From positions 125,036 through 189,035 of the forward strand of contig NZ_VKDC01000018.1 of assembly GCF_007097395.1 (NCBI RefSeq): a stretch of 64,000 bases of DNA, given 5' to 3'. The notes beneath the pieces were generated by a model that did no database searches, had not been told where the DNA came from, and saw only the letters and a program-made list of their open reading frames with translations. This document shows positions 33,404 to 42,584 of this stretch, piece after piece. The number at the start of each line of letters is the position of its first letter. The stretch's first letter is position 1. The translations under genes and the position numbers were made by a program. The DNA is from Fulvivirga sp. M361 (lineage in GTDB: Bacteria > Bacteroidota > Bacteroidia > Cytophagales > Cyclobacteriaceae).

Positions 33404-36400
33404 ATGAGTAAAGTGCTATATATATTGGTGTTATTCATCAGTCCAATACTTTTTATCCAAAACAATTCGGAACCTATGCCCACATTTGATTACGATAAAG
33501 CCTGGAAAGAAGTCACACAGTTGAGCAACAAACAACTTCCTGAATCCGCTTTGAAACTTGTTGATGAAATATATGCTGCTGCCAGGGCTGAAAAAAACAC
33601 AGGCCAACTAATTAAAGCAGTGGTTCACCAACTCAAGTTTGTAGATTACAAAGAGGAAAATGCTTTTATTAAAAATCTTAATAGACTAAAATCCGAAGCA
33701 GATCAGGCTTCTTTTCCAGCCAAGCCTATCCTGCACTCCATGCTAGGCGAAATGTACTGGCAGTATTATCAAAATAACAGATATACCTTTCTAAATCGTA
33801 GTGAAACCACTGATTTTGATGACTCCGATATTGAAACCTGGAGTTTGGCTAAGATCGTAAAGGAGACGTTGAAGCAATATAATTTGAGCCTGGCTTCTTC
33901 TGAACAAAGCAAAAAAGAAGATATCACTGATTTTGAAATCATTTATAGGAGCGGAAATGAATTGGGTCTTAGCTATCGTCCTACCTTATATGATTTCCTG
34001 GCCCATAGAGCGGTTGGTTTTTTCTCTTCAGAAGAGCCGGGACTGATCAAACCTGCTTACGCTTTTACCTTGAACAAGGAGGAATACCTAACGGATGCTG
34101 AAAGCTTCTCCAGGTTGAAACTGGAAACGAAGGATGAATTATCCATGAAGTTTTATGCTCTGACGATTTACCAGGACCTGACTCAATTTCATTTACAGGA
34201 TGAGAACCCTTCTGCCCTGGTGGAGTTGGATCTGGCGAGGTTACAGTTTGTGAAAAGTAATCTAACGCTTCCCAATGCCATTGAACACTATCGAAAAGCC
34301 CTGGAAACATTGCGACAGCGCGTGATAGATCATCCCATCATAGCGAAGGTCATACTGGAACTCGCGAAAACGTATCAGGAAACGGCCCACTTATACAAGC
34401 CTTTGATTTCTGACGATCATAAGTGGGACTTGAAACGTGCTATGGAGCTATGTGAAGAAGCCAGAACTCGGTTTCCTGACTCTGATGGCGCCAAAGCCTG
34501 TTTCAACTTCCAGCAGGAACTTAAGTATAAAAACCTTCAAGTGACCATGGAAGAACAGAATGTGCCGGGCGTACCGTTTAGAGCCCTGGTTAAATACCAG
34601 AACCTCGACCAGTTACACTATCGCATCATCAAAGTAGACAGGAAGGCTATCCGAGCATTAAGAGAAAAGTTGAATGAAAATTATGATGTAGATCGCGAGA
34701 AAGAATTTATAAAACAATTTTCGTCAGTCTTCCCTGTCCAGAACGGCAGTTTTGAATTGACAGATGATGGAGATTTCCAGATGCACGGTGTAGAAGTAAA
34801 GTTAGATGAACTTCCGGTGGGGGAGTACATGGTACTATTTAGCCATGATAAAGATTTTGTCCCTTCCAAAAATGGTATGGCGTATGCGTTTACGATTGTA
34901 ACGGATATCAGCTATATGCATAGAAATACACCTGATGGCGAGACGGAGTTTTATGTATTGGACAGAACCTCCGGAAAGCCTGTGAAGGAGGTCACATTGA
35001 AAGTTATATCCAACGAATACAATTATAAAAAACGGAAATATGAAACGATCCACATAGGTAATTTCACAAGCGATAAAGACGGTTATGCCAGGGTGGGCTA
35101 TATCAAAAACAGTGAAAGAAGGAGTTTCTATGTTGAGTTTAGGAAAAAGGGTGATTTTAACAGTACCGAGCCTATAGATAGCTACCGTCATGGGGGAGGT
35201 ATGCTTAGTCAATACAAACAAGAGCATTATGAGCAGCCCGCACAGACCTTTTTCTTTTTAGACAGGGCTATTTATCGACCCGGACAAACGGTTTATTTCA
35301 AAGGTTTAGTCATCCATCCGGACAAGAAAAACCCTACGATCAAACCAAATTATTCGACCACTATCCAGCTGATAGATGTTAATTATCAGCCTAAGGAGAA
35401 TTTGGAGGTCAAAACGAATGAGTTCGGAACGTTCAGCGGCAGCTTTACGGCTCCTTCTGGTGGCCTGACAGGACGGATGCAACTCAGCAACACAGATGGA
35501 AGCGGAAGCACTTATTTTCATGTGGAAGAATATAAAAGGCCTAAGTTTTATGTGGGATTCAACCCCGTAACAGGAGCATTCCAGCTGAACGATGAAATCA
35601 ACGTGGAAGGGTACGCCACTGCCTACTCCGGTGCGCAGATAGATGGGGCGAATGTCAACTATAGAGTAGTTCGTCAGGCCAATTTTCCATTTTGGTGGTG
35701 GTGTCGTTGGGGATATTATCCAACTTCTCCTGAAATGGAGATAACAAGCGGTGAAACCCAGTCAGATGAAAATGGTAAATTCAAGATTGCCTTTGAGGCG
35801 CTGCCAGATTTGTCCGTAGACCCAAATTCTGATCCAACGTTTAGTTATACCATCTACGCTGATGTAACGGACATCAATGGAGAAACCCACAGTTCATCAA
35901 CATATATGGCAGCCGGTTACAAATCCTTGAGGGTGGGGGTTAGCATGGGTACCATAGATAAGGATACTTTGTCTTCGGACAGGCAATTTGCTATTCGCAC
36001 TACTAATCAGTCGGGCGTATTTTTAGCGGCAAAAGGAAGTATTAAAATCTCTCGTTTGGAAATGCCTGACCGGGCCTTCAGAAAAAGATTGTGGCCACAG
36101 GCTGACCGTACCATTTATTCGCGGCAGCAATATTATGATCACTTTCCTCATGACCAGTATAAAGATGAAAGCAATCAATACAAATGGGAAAAAGGGGAAG
36201 AAGTGTTTGCCACTAATTTCGATACAGGGGAGGAAAAGAGCTTTAAAATAGGAGGTTTAAAATCCTGGAATAGTGGTATTTATATCCTTGAAATTCAATC
36301 CAAAGATAAGAATGAGCAAGTAGTAAAAGAGGTGTCTTATTTTGAAGTATTGGCTAACTCAGCAAAGGAGCTTTCCGTTCCTGCCATTCAGTATTTTCAG

Positions 36401-39400
36401 GAAGAAAAACTGACCGCGGAACCCGGAGAAACGGCATCTTTCTATGTGGGAACTTCTGAGCCTGATGTGAAATTATTGTATGAATTAGAACACGATGGAC
36501 GTATCGTAGAAAAGAAGTGGTTGTCGCTGAAAAATGAAAAAGTAAAGATCGAAGTCCCAATTAAAGAAGCTTATCGGGGAAATGTCACTGCGCAATATGC
36601 TTTTGTGAAGGACAACAGAATGTACACACGGCAAGTGACGGTTTATGTGCCTCATACCAACAAGCAACTGGACGTGTCTTTTGAGACGTTTCGCGACAAG
36701 CTGAAACCGGGCGAAGAGGAGCAATGGAAGATTGTGGTGAAAGGAAAAAATGCCGACAAGATCGTGGCTGAAATGGTTGCTACGCTCTATGATCAGTCGT
36801 TGGATGAGTTTAGCGCCTACAGTTTTTCCGCCTACTTCTATGATTCGCAATATGGACAGCTATCCTGGCACAGCACCAATGGCTTTACCACAGAACATGC
36901 AATAGGATATACCGATGGGTGGAATTATTATAATTCAAAGGGATACAATTCGCCTTCTTATCCCTACTTCAACTGGTTCGATTATAACTACTATCGATTT
37001 GGTGGTAGGCGTGATAGAATGATGATGAAATCGATGAGTGCAGAAGCGCCTATGGAAGAAGTCGCATTTGAGATAGTTGCAGAAGATATAGAAGCAGAAA
37101 TGGACAATATTTCTGTTGAAGAAAACGCCTCTGCTCCTAATGTCGCTGAAGAACCGGGAGAAGCTGAGGATTTTTCGGAAGTAAAAGTAAGAACCAACTT
37201 CAATGAGACCGCTTTCTTTTACCCCCATTTACAAACCAATGAAAAAGGGGAGATTATCGTCAAATTCACTATTCCCGAGGCATTAACCACCTGGAAGATG
37301 CTAGGCTTTGCCCATACCAAAGATCTGAAGTCAGGCTATGCTTATAACCAGCTGGTAACCCAAAAAGAGCTCATGGTCGTGCCTAACCAACCAAGATTTT
37401 TCAGGGAAAATGACAAGATGAAGTTTTCCGCCAAAATCAGCAGTTTGGTGGACAAAGAGCTATCAGGAACTGCCCAATTGGAGTTCTTTGATGCATTGAC
37501 GATGAAGTCAGTGGATAATCTCATGAAGAACCAAACCAGGAGCCGGTCTTTTAGTTTGAAGCCAAGTCAGAGCACCAGTATGGAATGGGATATCGAAATC
37601 CCTGAGGGGCTGCAGGCCATCAGTTATCGAATCGTAGCCAGGGCCGGGGACTTCTCGGATGGCGAGGAGATGACCCTACCCGTAGTGACCAATAGGATGC
37701 TTGTGACCGAGAGTTTGCCTTTGCCGATTCGTGGCAACCAAACGAAAGAATTTCGATTCGAAAAACTCCTAAAGAATAAGTCGACAACACTGCGCCATCA
37801 TCGGTATACCTTGGAATTCACTTCCAACCCGGCATGGTATGCCATTCAAGCATTGCCCTACTTGATGGAATATCCTTATGAGTGCGTGGAGCAAACGTTT
37901 AGTAAGTTTTATGCCAACAGCATTGCAACTCATATTTCAAATGCTAACCCGAAGATTAAAAAGGTATTTGATACCTGGAAAAACATCCAGCCCGATGCTT
38001 TACTATCGAATTTAGAGAAGAACCAGGAATTGAAATCTGCACTTCTGGAAGAGACCCCCTGGGTATTGCATGCCAAAGATGAAAGTCAAAGAAAACGAAA
38101 CGTAGGATTGCTCTTTGATCTGAATAAGATGTCGCAACAGCAGGAGAAGTCACTGGAAAAGCTTCGCAAAGCTCAGACTTCTAATGGTGGGTTCAGTTGG
38201 TTTCCTGGTATGCCGGAAGATCGATACATGACCCAGCACATTGTAACGGGTATGGGGCATCTGGATCATTTGGGTGTAAAATCCGTCAGGGAGGATGATC
38301 GTACCCGGACTGTGGTGGTCAATGGCATTGGGTTTTTAGACACCAAAATCAAGGCGGATCACGATAGATTATTGCGACTGGAGAAGAAAGGAACGATAAA
38401 AATGAGTGACAGACATATTTCCCAGCTTCAGTTTCAATACTTGTATATGCGGAGTTTCTTTATGGATGTGGAAGTATCTGAGCGTGATAAAAAGGCTTTT
38501 GATTACTTCTTAGGACAAGCAAAGAAGTACTGGACAAAAAATACACTGTCTATACAAGCAATGGCCTGCTTAGCCCTCCATCGATTTGGTGAAAAGACAG
38601 TAGCTGCTGATATGATCGAATCATTTAGCGAGCGTGCCTTGCATTCGGAAGAGATGGGGATGTACTGGAAAAACGAAAGAGGATACTACTGGTACCAGGC
38701 ACCCATAGAGACCCAAGCCCTTATGATAGAGGTGTACGAAGAAGTAGCTGAGGACATTAAATCTGTAGAAGACCTGAAAGTGTGGTTGCTCAAACAAAAA
38801 CAAACCCAGGATTGGAAAACAACTAAAGCGACAGCAGAGGCCTGCTATGCGTTGCTTCTTAAAGGAACCGATGCGCTGGCTGGTACTGAGCTGGTCGAAG
38901 TGACCGTCGGCAATGAAGTGATTGATCCTTCCAAACGTGAAGACACCAGGGTGGAAGCAGGTACAGGCTACTTCAAAACCGCCTGGCAAGCTGGAGCTAT
39001 TACCGGAGAGATGGGCAACATCAAAGTGACTAAGAAAGATGACGGAGTCGCCTGGGGAGCTGTTTACTGGCAATACTTCGAACAACTGGACAAAATATCG
39101 CCTGCCGAGACGCCTTTAAAAATTAAGAAAGATCTCTTTGTTCAGAAGAATACGGATAGGGGACCAGTCATCACTCCTGTCAATGATCAATCGTCTTTCA
39201 AGATTGGAGATCTTGTCAAGTTAAGGGTTGAACTGCGGGTAGACAGGGACATGGAGTATGTACACCTCAAGGATATGCGTGCTGCCGGTTTTGAACCCGT
39301 ATCCACGCTATCAACATACAAGTATCAGGATGGGTTGCATTACTATGAGAGCCCCGGGGATCTTGCCACGAACTTCTTCATGGGCTACTTATCAAAGGGA

Positions 39401-39532
39401 ACTTACGTATTTGAATATGACTTACGAGCGTCTCAAAAGGGGGATTTTTCGAACGGGGTCACCACTATTCAGTGCATGTATGCTCCTGAGTTTAGTAGTC
39501 ATTCGCAGGGGATCAGGGTAAATGTCCAATGA
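33404..39532 (+). CDS. bacterial alpha-2-macroglobulin family protein with thioester motif
   Basis: The 2042-residue exported protein has signal sequence SKVLYILVLFISPILFI. An N-terminal helical region of about 380 residues precedes the macroglobulin-like domains. MG2 is marked by FFLDRAIYRPGQTVYFKG near 625. A low-complexity Tyr/Trp and acidic bait-like segment lies at about 1150-1265. The A2M domain follows (FPHLQTN..IIVKFTIPEALTTWKMLGFA), then the thioester domain with YPYECVEQ (Cys1494, Gln1497) and a receptor-binding-like end. Such proteins trap attacking proteases by covalent capture. It is longer than the E. coli homologue (about 1650). There is no lipobox, so it may be soluble or membrane-attached by another means. 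It overlaps the next gene by ATGA. Confidence 0.88.
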   Translation: MSKVLYILVLFISPILFIQNNSEPMPTFDYDKAWKEVTQLSNKQLPESALKLVDEIYAAARAEKNTGQLIKAVVHQLKFVDYKEENAFIKNLNRLKSEADQASFPAKPILHSMLGEMYWQYYQNNRYTFLNRSETTDFDDSDIETWSLAKIVKETLKQYNLSLASSEQSKKEDITDFEIIYRSGNELGLSYRPTLYDFLAHRAVGFFSSEEPGLIKPAYAFTLNKEEYLTDAESFSRLKLETKDELSMKFYALTIYQDLTQFHLQDENPSALVELDLARLQFVKSNLTLPNAIEHYRKALETLRQRVIDHPIIAKVILELAKTYQETAHLYKPLISDDHKWDLKRAMELCEEARTRFPDSDGAKACFNFQQELKYKNLQVTMEEQNVPGVPFRALVKYQNLDQLHYRIIKVDRKAIRALREKLNENYDVDREKEFIKQFSSVFPVQNGSFELTDDGDFQMHGVEVKLDELPVGEYMVLFSHDKDFVPSKNGMAYAFTIVTDISYMHRNTPDGETEFYVLDRTSGKPVKEVTLKVISNEYNYKKRKYETIHIGNFTSDKDGYARVGYIKNSERRSFYVEFRKKGDFNSTEPIDSYRHGGGMLSQYKQEHYEQPAQTFFFLDRAIYRPGQTVYFKGLVIHPDKKNPTIKPNYSTTIQLIDVNYQPKENLEVKTNEFGTFSGSFTAPSGGLTGRMQLSNTDGSGSTYFHVEEYKRPKFYVGFNPVTGAFQLNDEINVEGYATAYSGAQIDGANVNYRVVRQANFPFWWWCRWGYYPTSPEMEITSGETQSDENGKFKIAFEALPDLSVDPNSDPTFSYTIYADVTDINGETHSSSTYMAAGYKSLRVGVSMGTIDKDTLSSDRQFAIRTTNQSGVFLAAKGSIKISRLEMPDRAFRKRLWPQADRTIYSRQQYYDHFPHDQYKDESNQYKWEKGEEVFATNFDTGEEKSFKIGGLKSWNSGIYILEIQSKDKNEQVVKEVSYFEVLANSAKELSVPAIQYFQEEKLTAEPGETASFYVGTSEPDVKLLYELEHDGRIVEKKWLSLKNEKVKIEVPIKEAYRGNVTAQYAFVKDNRMYTRQVTVYVPHTNKQLDVSFETFRDKLKPGEEEQWKIVVKGKNADKIVAEMVATLYDQSLDEFSAYSFSAYFYDSQYGQLSWHSTNGFTTEHAIGYTDGWNYYNSKGYNSPSYPYFNWFDYNYYRFGGRRDRMMMKSMSAEAPMEEVAFEIVAEDIEAEMDNISVEENASAPNVAEEPGEAEDFSEVKVRTNFNETAFFYPHLQTNEKGEIIVKFTIPEALTTWKMLGFAHTKDLKSGYAYNQLVTQKELMVVPNQPRFFRENDKMKFSAKISSLVDKELSGTAQLEFFDALTMKSVDNLMKNQTRSRSFSLKPSQSTSMEWDIEIPEGLQAISYRIVARAGDFSDGEEMTLPVVTNRMLVTESLPLPIRGNQTKEFRFEKLLKNKSTTLRHHRYTLEFTSNPAWYAIQALPYLMEYPYECVEQTFSKFYANSIATHISNANPKIKKVFDTWKNIQPDALLSNLEKNQELKSALLEETPWVLHAKDESQRKRNVGLLFDLNKMSQQQEKSLEKLRKAQTSNGGFSWFPGMPEDRYMTQHIVTGMGHLDHLGVKSVREDDRTRTVVVNGIGFLDTKIKADHDRLLRLEKKGTIKMSDRHISQLQFQYLYMRSFFMDVEVSERDKKAFDYFLGQAKKYWTKNTLSIQAMACLALHRFGEKTVAADMIESFSERALHSEEMGMYWKNERGYYWYQAPIETQALMIEVYEEVAEDIKSVEDLKVWLLKQKQTQDWKTTKATAEACYALLLKGTDALAGTELVEVTVGNEVIDPSKREDTRVEAGTGYFKTAWQAGAITGEMGNIKVTKKDDGVAWGAVYWQYFEQLDKISPAETPLKIKKDLFVQKNTDRGPVITPVNDQSSFKIGDLVKLRVELRVDRDMEYVHLKDMRAAGFEPVSTLSTYKYQDGLHYYESPGDLATNFFMGYLSKGTYVFEYDLRASQKGDFSNGVTTIQCMYAPEFSSHSQGIRVNVQ

Positions 39533-39876
39533 GATTGATCTATCGGGTATACGTTATCGAATTATCCAAAAAGGTATTTACAGAAAACACCCGGTTTCGA
39601 ACTGCCAATCCACAGTTCAACGGTGTACTGGAATGTTTGTACGTTGGGATGACCAGCAAAACACCTAAGGAACGATTCGAACAACACAAAAGAGGGTACA
39701 GGAACAAGAAAGGTCATAAACTGTCCTCTAATATTGTTCAGAAATATGGCATGTACCTTCGTCCTAATCTCTACAATCATATTGAGCCCATGGCCACCCG
39801 GGCAGAAGCCCTGAAGATGGAGGAACAGCTGGCGCTGGAGTTGAGAAGGAAGCGCTATGCGGTTTGGTTTAACTGA
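39529..39876 (+). CDS. GIY-YIG-like small protein
   Basis: The 115-residue protein contains VYVIEL and LYVGMTSKTPKERFEQHKRG, corresponding to the GIY and YIG strands plus the Arg helix of GIY-YIG nuclease folds, and ends MEEQLALELRRKRYAVWFN. The catalytic Glu region is represented by MEEQ. Its ATG overlaps the stop of the macroglobulin gene. Small members of this fold in Bacteroidota have no established role, and the link to the macroglobulin is probably only transcriptional. Confidence 0.7.
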   Translation: MRLIYRVYVIELSKKVFTENTRFRTANPQFNGVLECLYVGMTSKTPKERFEQHKRGYRNKKGHKLSSNIVQKYGMYLRPNLYNHIEPMATRAEALKMEEQLALELRRKRYAVWFN

Positions 39877-40312
39877 ATTTAATAGGGGAGTAAACCCGGG
39901 TTAAAAGGAGGCACCGTAAAGTAGCGTCCTGCTTTTTAATAGTTTACTTGAGTTAAGTAATGTTGCTGGCAGCATCAATTTGAATAATGAGCTAGTCCGG
40001 CTTGTTAAAATCTCCGGTAACACGTGTCATCACACATCCATCGTCATTGGGCTTTCATGTTTCATTTTCCCCCTGCTTTTATCTCCGTTTTACCCCCTGA
40101 CCGGTAATTCGATTCTAGTCATATTTGGAGTATGATCTGCTTACTCAACCAAGTGCGATTACGATCCGGGCTGACAGTTATATTTTCACATGCCTAAACA
40201 AAGTATGTTGAAAGGAACAATTTGATATATGTATGGGAGGGTAACTTGTGTGATGTAGTACTTCAATGACCTATTAATTAAATTAATAATTTAATATATA
40301 ATAATTAACCCA
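39877..40312. other. 436-bp intergenic region before GH29 gene
   Basis: No gene. An imperfect GC hairpin with T tail (AAAAGGAGGC ... GTCCTGCTTTTT, about 39901-39938) could end the macroglobulin transcript. The last 60 bp before the fucosidase are almost pure A/T. Confidence 0.4.
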
Positions 40313-41725
40313 ATGAAAATCAAAATTTTAAAACAACTACTATTGGGCACATTGATCCCCCTGGTCATCAGTTGCACCTCACCCGAAAAGGAAGAAGAAG
40401 CATCACCGCTTAAGCCATTTGATAACACCTGGACCTCCTTAAGGCAGCATCAAACACCGCAATGGTTGATCGATGCCAAATTTGGCATCTACTGCCACTG
40501 GGGTATTCAGACACTGGAATATATCCCTGAGTATGCCGACCTGTCTGTAGATGAACGAATAGCGCTGTTTAAGGGAGAGAAGTTTGATGCAGATCACTGG
40601 GCGGCATTGTTTGAAACTGCCGGAGCAAAGTTTGGTGGCGTGATCGGTTGGCATGGAAGTGACTTTAAACATTGGGATAGTGACCTCTCCGAATACAACT
40701 CTTCTGCTATGGGGCCGAAAATTGATATTGTAGGTGAAGTATCGAAAGCCGTTAGAAAAAAAGGTATGAAATTTTTGGTATCCTACCACTCCATAGAAAA
40801 GCAGGATTGGATAGACTTTGCCAAGGAAGGGGTAGAAAAATATGATCCTGACATTTTTTGGGTGGATGCGAGCTTTGGAGGAACGAAAGGGGCTAATCAT
40901 CACAAGACCCTGGTTCGCACCAGGTATGTGGGGCAGGCTGAAGCCGACAGGCCGGTCTTTCCGGAAAAATACCAACGCGCTTTTATCACGCACTTCTTCA
41001 ACCGGGCCATTGAAAGGGGTAAAGAAGTGGAGTTTGTTTACAAATCCAACGACATCCCTCCGGGTGTGGGTATGCGGGACCTTGAAAATGGTATTCTCAG
41101 CGAAACCGCCTACGACCCATGGATGACTGACATGGATATGAGCGTGCCCCCCGACTGGGAAACGCATGGGTGGTTTTACAGAGAGGGTATACCGCTTCGG
41201 TCGGCGGATGAACTGGTAGATATGATCGTGGATGTGGTCAGTAAAAACGGGATCTTTCTGCTCAACATCCCGCCCAGGGCTGATGGTACATTCCCGCAAC
41301 AGGTGGTAGCTACCCTTACTGAATTAGGTGATTGGCTCAGACAAAACGGAGAGGCCATCTACGGCACTTCTCCCTGGTTCATCTATGGCGAAGGACCCAA
41401 TGAAGTCCCCCTGGGTAACTATTCTTTTCATCACAACAATCATTTCGCCGGTATTGCCTATTCAAACAAAGATATCCGGTTTACTACCAAAGGGGATTTT
41501 CTGTATGCCACCTGTTTAGGTAACCCGGGCGATAAATTGAGCATCCCATCCCTCAACGCTTCTTTTAAGTTAAGGAAAGAGGATGTTATTTCTATCACAC
41601 ATCTGAGCAGCGGCACGTCCGTAAAATGGGACCATCACGAACAAGCCCTTGACTTAGACCTGGAAGGTATCCCACTGGATGATAAGGCGAATAGCTTTAA
41701 AATTACATTGGATTTTAACCTTTGA
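40313..41725 (+). CDS. GH29 alpha-L-fucosidase lipoprotein (isolated)
   Basis: The 470-residue protein has a lipoprotein signal (PLVISCTSPE). The GH29 barrel begins with QHQTPQWLIDAKFGIYCHWG and carries FGGVIGWHGSDFKHWDS and DPDIFWVDASFG, with Asp185 at the nucleophile position. LVDMIVDVVSKNGIFLLNIPP and the C-terminal beta-sandwich (IYGTSPWFIYGEGP, DIRFTTKGDFLYAT) complete it. It removes terminal alpha-L-fucose from glycans. It is about 15 kb from the two other GH29 genes and differs from them in the HHDG region (GWHGSD), so its linkage preference may differ. It is convergent with the two-component system. Confidence 0.88.
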   Translation: MKIKILKQLLLGTLIPLVISCTSPEKEEEASPLKPFDNTWTSLRQHQTPQWLIDAKFGIYCHWGIQTLEYIPEYADLSVDERIALFKGEKFDADHWAALFETAGAKFGGVIGWHGSDFKHWDSDLSEYNSSAMGPKIDIVGEVSKAVRKKGMKFLVSYHSIEKQDWIDFAKEGVEKYDPDIFWVDASFGGTKGANHHKTLVRTRYVGQAEADRPVFPEKYQRAFITHFFNRAIERGKEVEFVYKSNDIPPGVGMRDLENGILSETAYDPWMTDMDMSVPPDWETHGWFYREGIPLRSADELVDMIVDVVSKNGIFLLNIPPRADGTFPQQVVATLTELGDWLRQNGEAIYGTSPWFIYGEGPNEVPLGNYSFHHNNHFAGIAYSNKDIRFTTKGDFLYATCLGNPGDKLSIPSLNASFKLRKEDVISITHLSSGTSVKWDHHEQALDLDLEGIPLDDKANSFKITLDFNL

Positions 41726-41730
41726 TAACT

Positions 41731-41763
41731 TCAGAGCATTTCATCAAGCGTTTTCGGCTCTGA
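41731..41763. terminator. weak convergent hairpin
   Basis: TCAGAGC / GCTCTGA with a 19-base loop, between the stops of the convergent fucosidase and response regulator genes. The loop is long and no T-run follows. Confidence 0.3.
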
Positions 41764-41808
41764 TTCAGGCTGACATGTTTTTGTATACTAAAACAAGCTC
41801 TAATTTGC

Positions 41809-42576
41809 CTAGAGTGTTTTAAACAGTTTAAAAACGACTTCTCTATTAGCTGAGCTCACCGGGATCTTTTCATCACCTACGAACACCATATTTCCCTGAT
41901 AGCCACGGATTGACTGAATATTGACTATATAGCTTCTGTGAACCCGTAAAAATTGACTTCTGGGCAGTTGAACCTCTATCTTTTTCAGCACAGTGGAGTA
42001 AACATACCTCTCTGAGATCGTGAAGATATTTGTATAATTACTATCGGCCTCAAGGTATAGTATTTCACTCAGCGGCACACGGAGAAAATGATGATCCTTC
42101 TTCAGGAATAAGCTGTCTTTTATTTGAGGAATAGGGGGTTCGAGAGTCAAACTGTTTCCAGGCACTTGTTGCTCACTGTCATCATTTTTTGGATTACCAA
42201 TCAGCGTCATTTCAATAGCTACACTAATTTGACGGTCGTTAAAAGGTTTAAGAATGTACGCTCCCGGCCTTACGTCATTAGCCCGTACAATGAAGTCTTT
42301 ATACGAATAAGACGTGAGGAATATGCAAGGTATAGCATAGTTTTCTTTAACAATCTGTGCTAGTTCTATACCATCCAGGTCACCGTTTAAAACAATATCC
42401 AACAAAACAACATCTATATGAGAGTGTTTTTCAATTGCGTTGAGTGCGCTTTCGGCATCATGCACCATGGACACCACTTCGTAGTTCATCTCCTCAAGTC
42501 TGAGCGAAATATCTTTGGCGAGTAATACTTCATCTTCAACCACCAGAATTTTCGCATTTAAAGCCTTATCCGTCAT
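41809..42576 (-). CDS. LytTR response regulator
   Basis: The protein has a CheY-like receiver at about 1-125 with acidic pocket VVEDE, phospho-acceptor Asp in DVVLLDIVLNGDLDG, Thr in CIFLTSY and Lys in YILKPF. A C-terminal LytTR DNA-binding domain follows (VPLSEILYLEADSNYTNIFT, FLRVHRSYIVNIQSI). ATG 42576 is the likely start; the frame continues to TTG 42588, which would overlap the kinase stop (TTGA). It follows the kinase gene directly and forms a two-component pair with it. Targets are unknown. Confidence 0.85.
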   Translation of the reverse strand: MTDKALNAKILVVEDEVLLAKDISLRLEEMNYEVVSMVHDAESALNAIEKHSHIDVVLLDIVLNGDLDGIELAQIVKENYAIPCIFLTSYSYKDFIVRANDVRPGAYILKPFNDRQISVAIEMTLIGNPKNDDSEQQVPGNSLTLEPPIPQIKDSLFLKKDHHFLRVPLSEILYLEADSNYTNIFTISERYVYSTVLKKIEVQLPRSQFLRVHRSYIVNIQSIRGYQGNMVFVGDEKIPVSSANREVVFKLFKTL

Positions 42577-42584
42577 TTTCCATT

